Shown: positions 34,965-42,068 of the stretch, piece by piece
Position numbering within the stretch: position 1 is the stretch's first letter
How the letters are laid out: every line of letters begins with the position of its first letter
Source of the DNA: Polyangium aurulentum
GTDB taxonomy: Bacteria; Myxococcota_A; Polyangia; Polyangiales; Polyangiaceae
DNA: 42,068 nt
Reading direction: 5' to 3'
NCBI GenBank assembly: GCA_945875545.1
Contig: CAMCKZ010000021.1
Span: 1-42,068, forward strand
Translations under genes and position numbers: made by a program
Notes under the pieces: model-generated
Databases searched by the model: none
Told to the model about the DNA's origin: nothing
Seen by the model: the letters and a program-made list of their open reading frames with translations, nothing else

Positions 34965-36398
34965 ATGACCATGAACTGCCTCACCATGGCGGCGGACCAA
35001 TTGGAGTCCCGCGGCGCGCAGATGGCCCTGTGGACGGAAGACGACGGGCCGGTCTCCTTCGCCGAAATGTTCGTTCTCACGCGCCGCGCCCAGGCCCTGC
35101 TCCAGCGCCAAGGCATTGGCCCCGGCGATCACGTGCTCCTTTTCGCCCTGCCCGGCCCGCGCCTCTACGCCATGATCATGGGCCTCCTCGGGCTTGGGGC
35201 CGCAGTGATGCTTGTAGAGCCCTGGATGCCCATAGAGCGCGTCGATCACGTGGTGCGCAGTACGAGACCCAAGGCCTTCTACGCGGGCTGGCTAGGCCGC
35301 CTGTGGGGCCTGCGCGTGAAGGCGATTCGCGAGATTCCGCTGCACCTCGGCCTCAAAGATTTTGACGCAGAAAAACCCCTTGACAAATTGCATATTCATG
35401 CATGCACCGGAGACGAGCGCGGCATCGTCACGTTTTCATCGGGCACGTCGGCGGCACCCAAGGGCGTTGTGCGAACCCATCGTTACATGACGGACATCAC
35501 GGAGATTCTGAACAAGTACGACCCGCCGGAGCAGCAACACGGGCCGGACCTCTGCCTCTTCGCGAACCTCGCCACGTTGCACATTGCCAATGGGCGCTCG
35601 GCGTATTTGATTCCGCATCACTGGAAGGGGCGGAGCCTTAAAAAGCTTGAGGCCGCCGCCGTGGCCGGAGGCCAAGAGCCCGTGTCGCTTATCTGCGGTC
35701 CAGCTTTTCTGAAGCATTTGCTGACGGTTGGCGGTTTTCCGAAGCTCGAACACATTCACGTCGGCGGCGCCCTCACGCCAACGTCGCTGTTTGAAGAGGC
35801 CTTCGCGCGGTGGCCCCACGCCCGCTTCACGCACATTTATGGGGGCAGCGAGGTTGAGCCCGTGGCGTTCGCCGATGGGCGCGTCGCCGTCGCAGAGAGC
35901 AAGGCCGCCGGTCTTTTTCACACGCTGTTTGTGGGCAACCCCATCGAAGAGCTGGCGATCGACATGCACGACGAAAAAGGCCCGTGGGTTGCTGGGCCAA
36001 ACGTATGCCCCGAGTACGTGGGCGCGAACGACGAAAACAAGAAGTACAAGCGCCGCGACGCCGACGGCCGCCTTTGGCATTTCATGGGCGATCGCCTCAA
36101 AAAGACCGACGCCGGTTACTGGTACGCGGGCCGCTCGTTTCAAGAGCCGGGCATCTTCGAGCTCGAAGAAAAGCTGTTTGCGCTCCTCCAGCGCGACAAG
36201 TTTTTTCTCCATCGCGATGAAAAAGGAGTGCTCTGCGTGATCGGCGAGGGCGTCAAAAAAGACCTCGCGAAAATGCAAGTACTGGCGCCCGAAGTGCTTC
36301 GCGCATTTGAGGTCACCCTCGTCGTAGACCGTCGTCATCGTGCACGAATCGATCGTGCCCACGCCCTCGGAAAGGCTGCAAAATGGCTCGCTGGCTAA
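34965..36398 (+). CDS. AMP-dependent acyl ligase (acyl-CoA synthetase-like)
   Basis: The enzyme belongs to the ANL superfamily, which activates carboxylic acids as acyl-adenylates. At 477 residues it is shorter than the usual 520-560. Motifs: phosphate loop TFSSGTSAAPKG (156-167), A5-like YGGSEVEP (292-299), and the ribose-binding Asp in FMGDRLKK (373-380). The C-terminal VVDRRHRARIDRAHAL resembles the OleC-type ending, but the position of the usual catalytic Lys appears to be Arg461. The substrate may be a fatty acid. The ATG has AGGA seven bases upstream; a second ATG lies six bases later. Its end overlaps the UbiA-family gene by 16 bases, and it leads a four-gene run. Confidence 0.85.
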   Translation: MTMNCLTMAADQLESRGAQMALWTEDDGPVSFAEMFVLTRRAQALLQRQGIGPGDHVLLFALPGPRLYAMIMGLLGLGAAVMLVEPWMPIERVDHVVRSTRPKAFYAGWLGRLWGLRVKAIREIPLHLGLKDFDAEKPLDKLHIHACTGDERGIVTFSSGTSAAPKGVVRTHRYMTDITEILNKYDPPEQQHGPDLCLFANLATLHIANGRSAYLIPHHWKGRSLKKLEAAAVAGGQEPVSLICGPAFLKHLLTVGGFPKLEHIHVGGALTPTSLFEEAFARWPHARFTHIYGGSEVEPVAFADGRVAVAESKAAGLFHTLFVGNPIEELAIDMHDEKGPWVAGPNVCPEYVGANDENKKYKRRDADGRLWHFMGDRLKKTDAGYWYAGRSFQEPGIFELEEKLFALLQRDKFFLHRDEKGVLCVIGEGVKKDLAKMQVLAPEVLRAFEVTLVVDRRHRARIDRAHALGKAAKWLAG

Positions 36399-37252
36399 TC
36401 TTCTTGAAAGAGCGCACGCCCATCGCGCTGCTGCTCCCGGTCGTCTTCGGCGTGTACTATTCGGCGCAGGCCGGCACGCAAAAACCCGGCTCGCTTTTCG
36501 CGTTCCTCGGCGCGCTCATTGGCCTCACGGGTTTTCTCGTGCTGGCCCGGCTGATGGACGAAAAGAAAGATTACCACAAAGACCTCGTGGCTCACCCGGA
36601 GCGCCCGCTGCCCCGCGGCTTGCTCACGGTGGCCGAGGTCGATGTGGCCATTTTGCGAAGTACGTGGGCCCTTTTTGGCGTCGCCGCAGCCTTCGCAGCC
36701 CTTGGGAATATCCCCGCCGGCGTTGGTTTCGCCGTCACCGTTGGCTACCTCTGGCTCATGTACCGCGAGTTCTATGTGGGCGAGTGGCTGGGGGAATACC
36801 CTATCCCGTATGCGGTAAGTCATCAGCTAGTCGTATGGCCGCTGTATGCGTACGTGTTTGCGCTCTTCGACCCTTCGAGCCTCGTCTCGAAACTCACCCT
36901 TGCCTACGGCCTTTGCACCATGGGTGCCTCCATGAGTTTGGAGATCACGCGCAAGCTCGACCCCCAAGCTCACCCCGCGCTAAAGACCTATTTGGTCATG
37001 TACGGCCCGGCGAAAACCTTCGCGCTTACCCTGGTTTTTGTGCTACTTGCGGGCTGTGGCGCGCATCTCCTAGGCCTCGAAAAACTCTTGTGGCCGGCCG
37101 AAGCTCTTCTCGTCCTTGGCGCCTCCACGGTCTTTTGGAAGCCCAGTGCGTTCAAGGCCGTTGAGGGACTTTCGGCCCTCTCGGTTCTCATTCATCTCTT
37201 CGGCCTCGCCATTGCCCAATGGGCAGGCTTCCCGCTCCCGGTGCATCCATGA
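36383..37252 (+). CDS. UbiA-family prenyltransferase
   Basis: The 289-residue integral-membrane protein has about eight or nine helices. UbiA enzymes transfer a prenyl group from a diphosphate, bound through Mg2+, to an acceptor. The first Asp-rich motif is DEKKDYHKD (residues 59-67), followed by AHPERPLPRG as in the subgroup with a DExKD signature. The second half has SLEITRKLDPQ in place of the usual second Asp motif. The acceptor is unknown; quinone, lipid or glycerol phosphate acceptors all occur in the superfamily. Its start lies inside the acyl-ligase gene and its stop overlaps the next ATG (ATGA, 37249-37252), so all three are likely translated together. Confidence 0.85.
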   Translation: MARWLIFLKERTPIALLLPVVFGVYYSAQAGTQKPGSLFAFLGALIGLTGFLVLARLMDEKKDYHKDLVAHPERPLPRGLLTVAEVDVAILRSTWALFGVAAAFAALGNIPAGVGFAVTVGYLWLMYREFYVGEWLGEYPIPYAVSHQLVVWPLYAYVFALFDPSSLVSKLTLAYGLCTMGASMSLEITRKLDPQAHPALKTYLVMYGPAKTFALTLVFVLLAGCGAHLLGLEKLLWPAEALLVLGASTVFWKPSAFKAVEGLSALSVLIHLFGLAIAQWAGFPLPVHP

Positions 37253-39993
37253 CCCCAGACTCCTTCTCGGTGCTTCTTGCCTCCGCCTCTGACGAATTGT
37301 TTGTGGCCCAAGGTGGCGGCAAAGCCAGGAATTTGGCTAAGCTCGTGAAGCTTGGGCATCGGGTTCCCGAGTTCTTTTGCGTGCCGGTTCCCTTCTTTGA
37401 TTCCTTCGTAGAACTCAATGGCCTGCAGGTGACCGTGCCGCCCGAGGGCGAGCTCGCAACCCTCGCCGAAGACGTCGACCGGCGCTTTGTCGCGGGCACG
37501 TTTCCGCAAGCCTTGCGCGACGCGATCGCGGCGGCTCTCGAGGCCCACGGCCTTCACAAAGGGTTTGTCGCGGTGCGCTCTTCGGGCCTCGACGAAGACT
37601 CCATCGAGCACAGTTTTGCCGGGCAATTTAGCTCGTATATGTACCGCCAAGGCGTCGACGACGTCATCGATGCCCTGAAGCGATGTTGGGCCAGCGGCTA
37701 TTCGGAACGGGCTCTTTCCTACCGCCGCGAGCGCGGGCTTACCGTGAGCAACATTCGCGTCGGCGTCGTGGTGCAACGCATGGTCGATGCGGAGGTTGCG
37801 GGCGTGGCATTCTCGCGCAACGCCATTGCTTTTTTGGACCGCGATCGCGCCATGGTTTCGAGCGTGTGGGGTCTCGGCGAGGGTCTCGTATCGGGAGAGC
37901 TCGATGCAGACTCTTTCCTGGTAAATCGCGATGGATCCAAGGTCGAAGCCACCATCGTCGACAAAGAACATGCCCTCCGCCAAGCGCCCGAGGGAGGCCT
38001 TCAAAAAGTCGCCGTGGTCGAGGAGCAGCGAAAGGTTTCATCGCTCACCGACGCCCAGGCCATCGAAGTTGCGCTGCTCGTCGTGAAGCTCGAAAAGGCC
38101 ATGGGCATCGCGCAAGATTGCGAGTGGGCCATCGTTGGCGGGCTTCTCTATTTGCTCCAAACGCGGCCCATCACAAACCTCCCGCCCGACGGCATTTTTG
38201 ACCCTGAGATTTCAGGACGCGAGCCAATTCTCTGGGATAACTCCAACATCATCGAGTCGTTCTGTGGCGTGACAACCCCCCTCACCTTCAGCCACGCATC
38301 GCGCGCCTATGCGGCCGTGTACGAGGTTTTCGCGCGGGTCATGGGTGTGCCCGAGGCGATGATCCAAGAGCACATTCCGATGTTCCGCAACATGCTCGGC
38401 TTCGTGCGGGGGCGCATCTATTACAACCTCGTTTCTTGGTACCGCTTGATCTTTCTGTTTCCGGGGTCGTCCACGAATTCGCAATTCATGGAAACCATGA
38501 TGGGCACGAAAGAGGGGCTAAAACCTGAGCTTGCGGCACTTTTCGAGTTCACCAAAAACCCGCCCAAGTACTCGGCGATCGAGCTCGTCTCGCTGGTGCT
38601 CAAGTCGGTGGGCCGCTTCGCAACGATCAATTCGATCATCGACGACTTCATGAAGAACGTCGCCCGCCGCTACGACCAGACCATGGCGATGAACATGGAC
38701 AAGATGTCCCTCGTCGCGGTGTACGACCACTACGAGCTCATAAACAAGGAGCTGCTCTTCAACTGGAAGGCTCCCATCATCAACGACACGCGGGTGATGG
38801 TCTTCTTCGGTCTCCTGAAAAAACTCACAGAAAATTGGGTTATGGAGAAGGCTGGAGACGAGGCCGCGTCGCTGCAAAATGATCTTTTGTGTGGCCAAGG
38901 CGACCTCGAGTCCACGGAGCCAACCAAGGCCTTGATGCGCATCGCCAAGCGCATCGACCAGGGCGACGCGCAGTACCGAAGCTGGTACCTCGGCGCGTCC
39001 AACGAGGAGCGCCGCGCGGCCATCTACGAGAGCGACACGAGCCACGCGGCATCGGTGGCCTTTCGCGCGTTCGTCAACAAGTACGGCTTCCGCTGCGTCG
39101 ACGAACAGAAGCTCGAAGAGCAGGATTTGCACGACGATCCGTCGTTTGCCCTCGAGGCCATCGGCAGTTACGTGGCGCGCAAAACCTACTCCATCGAAGA
39201 GATGGAAAAGCGCGAAGGGGTGATTCGCGATCGGGCCGAGGCCTTGATCCGCGACAAAGTCTCCGGCGTGCGATCCCTCATTTACAACTGGGTCCTCAAG
39301 AACGCGCGCAACGCCGTTCGCGATCGCGAGAACCTTCGGTTTCAACGCACGCGCACCTTCGGCCTCTGTCGCCGCCTCTTTCGCGCCACGGGTAAAAAGC
39401 TCTTCGAACTCGGTGCCATCGATGCGCCGCGAGACGTCTTTTTCCTCACAATTGACGAACTTTCGGGCTTCATCGACGGCCGCGCCACAAGCCTCAACTT
39501 GCGCGGGCTCGCCGCGCTTCGCAAGGCCGAGTACGTCAAGTACCAGGACGACCTTCCGATCCCCGATCGCTTCATCACCTACGGTGCCGCCGGCGCCTCC
39601 ATGCAGCACATCGGGGTTCTCCAAGACGCCGACCTCTTGAAGAACCTCCGGCACAGCGACGATCCGGACGTGCTCTACGGAACCCCGTGCTGCCCGGGCC
39701 AAGTCGAAGGCGTTGTGCGCGTTGTCAAGCAAATGCAAGACGCCTCCGGATTGAACGGAGAAATCCTGGTCAGCGAGCGCACCGATCCGGGCTGGGTGCC
39801 TCTCTATCCCTCGTGTTCTGGACTCCTCATTGAACGCGGTTCGCTCCTCTCGCACTCGGCGGTTGTGGCGCGTGAACTCGGCCTGCCCACGGTGGTTGGC
39901 ATCAGCGGCGGCCTCATGTTGAAACTCAAAACAGGCATGCGCGTGCGCATCGACGCCGGGCGCGGCGAAGTAAGGATTCTGCGCGATGAGTAA
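37249..39993 (+). CDS. PEP-synthase/rifampin-phosphotransferase-like enzyme
   Basis: The 914-residue protein has three parts. The N-terminal PPDK-type ATP-grasp domain (to about 320) shows GGGKARNLAKL, VAVRSSGLDEDSIEHSFAGQ, GVAFSRN and LLQTRPIT. The central part (about 330-810) is helical and matches no family I recognise. The C-terminal swivelling domain has GSLLSHSAVVARELGLPTVVG with phospho-acceptor His869. There is no PEP-binding TIM-barrel, so it is unlikely to be a true PEP synthase. This ATP-grasp/unknown/His layout is that of rifampin phosphotransferase, in which the middle domain binds the small-molecule substrate and phosphate passes via the His. The ATG at 37249 (overlapping the UbiA stop) is preferred to 37219. 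It overlaps the next gene by eight bases. Confidence 0.85.
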   Translation: MTPDSFSVLLASASDELFVAQGGGKARNLAKLVKLGHRVPEFFCVPVPFFDSFVELNGLQVTVPPEGELATLAEDVDRRFVAGTFPQALRDAIAAALEAHGLHKGFVAVRSSGLDEDSIEHSFAGQFSSYMYRQGVDDVIDALKRCWASGYSERALSYRRERGLTVSNIRVGVVVQRMVDAEVAGVAFSRNAIAFLDRDRAMVSSVWGLGEGLVSGELDADSFLVNRDGSKVEATIVDKEHALRQAPEGGLQKVAVVEEQRKVSSLTDAQAIEVALLVVKLEKAMGIAQDCEWAIVGGLLYLLQTRPITNLPPDGIFDPEISGREPILWDNSNIIESFCGVTTPLTFSHASRAYAAVYEVFARVMGVPEAMIQEHIPMFRNMLGFVRGRIYYNLVSWYRLIFLFPGSSTNSQFMETMMGTKEGLKPELAALFEFTKNPPKYSAIELVSLVLKSVGRFATINSIIDDFMKNVARRYDQTMAMNMDKMSLVAVYDHYELINKELLFNWKAPIINDTRVMVFFGLLKKLTENWVMEKAGDEAASLQNDLLCGQGDLESTEPTKALMRIAKRIDQGDAQYRSWYLGASNEERRAAIYESDTSHAASVAFRAFVNKYGFRCVDEQKLEEQDLHDDPSFALEAIGSYVARKTYSIEEMEKREGVIRDRAEALIRDKVSGVRSLIYNWVLKNARNAVRDRENLRFQRTRTFGLCRRLFRATGKKLFELGAIDAPRDVFFLTIDELSGFIDGRATSLNLRGLAALRKAEYVKYQDDLPIPDRFITYGAAGASMQHIGVLQDADLLKNLRHSDDPDVLYGTPCCPGQVEGVVRVVKQMQDASGLNGEILVSERTDPGWVPLYPSCSGLLIERGSLLSHSAVVARELGLPTVVGISGGLMLKLKTGMRVRIDAGRGEVRILRDE

Positions 39994-41080
39994 CCGAACC
40001 ATCGAGACCCTTTCTGCCGCTTTGGGCACTCGGACCGAAAGCGTTTTTCTCAACGAATTCGCTGCGTTTCCCCTCGCTTGCCGCGGGGAAGAATATCGCA
40101 TTGCGCTCTCGTCTGTAGGCGCAACGCTGTTCATGATGAACGCCGGTCTCACAGAGGTGCGCGAGGCCTGGCTCGTCAAGAGCGAGGGCCGCGTCGTGGG
40201 TCGTGTTCACGCGAACACGAGCTGGACGCGAGAAGGTGTAGGATACATCGGGTTTTACGAAGTCGACCTGCGCGAAACCGATCATGCCGACGTCGCGCGC
40301 GAGCTTCTTGGCGCCGCCACGACGTGGCTCGCGGGGCACGGCGCGCTCAAAGTCTATGGTCCGATCGACTGGTGCACCTGGTTTTCGTACCGTTTTCAGA
40401 CGGCCCAACCCGAGGGCTACAAGTCCGGGCGCTTTTTTTGGTGGGAGCCCGTGAACCCGCCGGAGTTCCTCACCCACTGGGAGGCCGCGGGTTTTGTCGC
40501 CGAGGAGCATTACCACACGAAGGCCGCGGAGCACAGCGCGACGGCCCCCATGTCGCTGACCTCAGACCTCATGAAGCCCGCCTACGATGCCGCTGTCGCC
40601 GAGGGTTACCGCTTTCGGCCGATGAAAGACGGCGACGATTTCATGAGCGAGGCCGAGGGACTCTACGAGGTAAACGCCAGCGGATTTGCTGGTAATTTTC
40701 TCTTTGAGCCCATCCCGTTCGCGCTCTACAAACAGACGATTTCGGGCATCGTGGGCAAGGTCGATTTTAGCCTTTCGTTTTGGGTCCACTCCAAAGACGA
40801 CCGCCCCGTCGGGTACATTTATTGTTTCGCCGACGGCGAGTACGCCGTTGGCAAGAGCGTCGTCATCATGCCAGGCCATCGTGGAAAGGCCATTTCGCCG
40901 GCGCTTATGCACCTCACGAGCCATCGGGCCGTCGAGCTCGGGATTCCAACGGCCGTGAGTGCGTTGATACGCCGCGGCAACGTGAGCGACCGCATTACCA
41001 GGACTGCCGAGGAGCACGCCGTGGCGCCGTGGCGCCATGAGTACGTGCTCTACGGCAAGAGCGTTACGCCGATTTCGTGA
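39986..41080 (+). CDS. GNAT-like protein, probable two-domain acetyltransferase fold
   Basis: The 364-residue protein appears to hold two GNAT-like halves. The first (about 20-170) contains EAWLVKSEGRVVGRVHANTSW and VGYIGFYEVD, then ARELLGAATTWLAGHGALKVYGPID, the layout of uncharacterised GNAT proteins that start with a similar 'YGP' segment. The second (about 205-360) contains DDRPVGYIYCFADGEYAVGKSVVIMPGHRGKAISPALM, with a pyrophosphate-binding-like RGKAIS. An acyltransferase role on a pathway intermediate is inference. The gene overlaps the kinase-like gene by eight bases and the convergent P450 by 17 bases. Confidence 0.65.
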   Translation: MSNRTIETLSAALGTRTESVFLNEFAAFPLACRGEEYRIALSSVGATLFMMNAGLTEVREAWLVKSEGRVVGRVHANTSWTREGVGYIGFYEVDLRETDHADVARELLGAATTWLAGHGALKVYGPIDWCTWFSYRFQTAQPEGYKSGRFFWWEPVNPPEFLTHWEAAGFVAEEHYHTKAAEHSATAPMSLTSDLMKPAYDAAVAEGYRFRPMKDGDDFMSEAEGLYEVNASGFAGNFLFEPIPFALYKQTISGIVGKVDFSLSFWVHSKDDRPVGYIYCFADGEYAVGKSVVIMPGHRGKAISPALMHLTSHRAVELGIPTAVSALIRRGNVSDRITRTAEEHAVAPWRHEYVLYGKSVTPIS

Positions 41081-42068
41081 CGCGCAGCTTGATGCTGCCA
41101 GGGCAGCGCAGCGTGAGATTGTTGACGTAGACGGGGGCCTCGGCCACTTCGAAGTGCGCGTAACGCTTGACGAATTCGCTGATGGCGACGATGGCTTCCA
41201 TTCGGCCGAGGCCCGCGCCGGCGCAAAAATGCGGCCCCGAGCTGAAGGACAAATGCTTGGCTCCGGGCTTGCGCGTGATGTCGAAAACATCCGGGTCCGG
41301 AAAGACGGACGCGTCGCGGTTTGCCGCCGCAAGAAACACCGACACGCGTTTGTCTTTTTCAAGGCGCACGCCGTTCCAGTCGAGGTCTTCGGAGACAAGC
41401 CTTCCGGTTCGGTGAATGGGCGGGTCGTAACGGAGAATTTCGTCAACGGCACCATCAATAAGAGCTGGATTTTCGCGGAGAAGCGCCGCTTGCGCCGGAT
41501 GGCGAGCGAGGGCGAGGAGGCCATTGCCAATGAGCGCCGTCGTCGTTTCGTGACCGGCGGCGAGGATCAAAATCGCGTTGCCGATGATGTCTTCGTCGGA
41601 AATATCGGGATGCTCGTCGCGCAGCTGCATCAGGTACGAGAGCAGATCTTCGCGCGGCGTCTCGCGGCGATCGGCGATGGCTTTGTTGAAGTACGCGTGA
41701 AATTTCGCCGTGGCCTCAAGGGCCGCAACGGCCACCGCGACATCGGTCGTGCGATCGATGAAGGCTGCGACGGCGTTCGTCCAAGCCTTGAGTTGCGTTG
41801 CATCGGCCAGGGGAAGACCAAGCATTTCGGAAATCATCGTGATGGGCAGTGGAAACGAAAGCTGCCTCACCACGTCGATCACGCCGTCATCGGGCATGGC
41901 CTCGAACAGGTGCCCGGCGACGACCTCGATGCGCGCTCGCCAGTTCTTGATCACGCGCGTGTCGAACGCCTTGACGACGGGCGTTCGCAACCGGCCATGC
42001 TCCGGCGGGTCGAGGTAGACCATGAAGTGCCCCATGATATCGAGCAGGGGCTTCAACCGCACCCGTGT
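41064..42068 (-). CDS. Cytochrome P450 (N-terminus beyond the window)
   Basis: The frame is open to the end of the window, so the N-terminus (roughly the first 70-90 residues) lies outside. The visible 334 residues contain the main P450 marks: AAGHETTTALI in the I-helix (oxygen activation), ILR of the ExxR motif in DEILRYDPP, PDPDVFDITRKPGAKHLSF, and the haem-binding loop FSSGPHFCAGAGLGRMEA with the thiolate Cys. It is a soluble, bacterial-type P450 (CYP107/CYP108-like), which hydroxylates or otherwise oxidises small molecules and needs a separate redox partner, none of which is in view. It converges on the GNAT-like gene with a 17-base overlap. Confidence 0.93.
   Translation of the reverse strand, partial: TRVRLKPLLDIMGHFMVYLDPPEHGRLRTPVVKAFDTRVIKNWRARIEVVAGHLFEAMPDDGVIDVVRQLSFPLPITMISEMLGLPLADATQLKAWTNAVAAFIDRTTDVAVAVAALEATAKFHAYFNKAIADRRETPREDLLSYLMQLRDEHPDISDEDIIGNAILILAAGHETTTALIGNGLLALARHPAQAALLRENPALIDGAVDEILRYDPPIHRTGRLVSEDLDWNGVRLEKDKRVSVFLAAANRDASVFPDPDVFDITRKPGAKHLSFSSGPHFCAGAGLGRMEAIVAISEFVKRYAHFEVAEAPVYVNNLTLRCPGSIKLRVTKSA

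Noticed and set aside
38518-40179. Long minus-strand open frame (553 codons) opposite the PEP-synthase-like gene
   Set aside because: It mirrors the real gene's codon pattern, has no recognisable domain and no ribosome-binding site, and overlaps two well-supported genes.

Overview
The window is about 42 kb of GC-rich, densely packed chromosomal DNA. The gene content suggests a Gram-negative bacterium of the Myxococcota, perhaps a Polyangia-like lineage. The clues are Stig1-like Cys-rich lipoproteins, FG-GAP/haem proteins, PilZ proteins, a class I HMG-CoA reductase, UbiA/P450 lipid genes and many lipoproteins. This placement is inference from gene content; there is no rRNA in the window. I see no prophage, insertion sequence or CRISPR array.

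Left part (1-12.5 kb): mostly housekeeping genes. The 3' end of an S41 processing protease is convergent with a lone flagellin gene. A minus-strand run purU-ruvB-lipoprotein is divergent from glyS, which is followed by a stand-alone phosphohistidine 'swivelling' domain protein and corA. A 376-base gap after corA holds a duplicated 62-base repeat, hairpins and a long imperfect palindrome whose half-copy recurs 25 kb away. Next come a 72-residue unknown protein, a DoxX-like membrane protein, a TrmN6-like methyltransferase and a membrane PilZ protein.

Middle (12.6-34.7 kb): envelope and lipid functions. These are a possible RES-like protein, a membrane-anchored FG-GAP protein with a CxxCH haem motif, a small exported protein, tRNA-Arg(CCU), a POT peptide transporter and a YVTN-propeller/phosphoesterase lipoprotein. 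Then comes a translationally coupled pair: a BtaA-like aminocarboxypropyl transferase and a 915-residue fusion of PilZ, class I HMG-CoA reductase and an APH/choline-kinase-like phosphotransferase. After these lie a Stig1-repeat lipoprotein, a CxxCxxCC metal-chelating protein, a CAP-domain lipoprotein and an MFS transporter. A minus-strand operon encodes a LolA-like periplasmic protein, an outer-membrane beta-barrel and an RND/MMPL exporter, together a plausible trans-envelope lipid conduit.

Right part (34.9-42 kb): four overlapping plus-strand genes encode an AMP-dependent acyl ligase, a UbiA-family prenyltransferase, a three-part PEP-synthase/rifampin-phosphotransferase-like enzyme and a double-GNAT-like protein. 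A cytochrome P450, truncated by the window end, converges on them with overlapping 3' ends. This compact cluster looks like an uncharacterised lipid or small-molecule pathway. It and the PilZ-HMGR-kinase fusion are the two most novel items here. All functional assignments come from reading motifs by eye; no database search was run.
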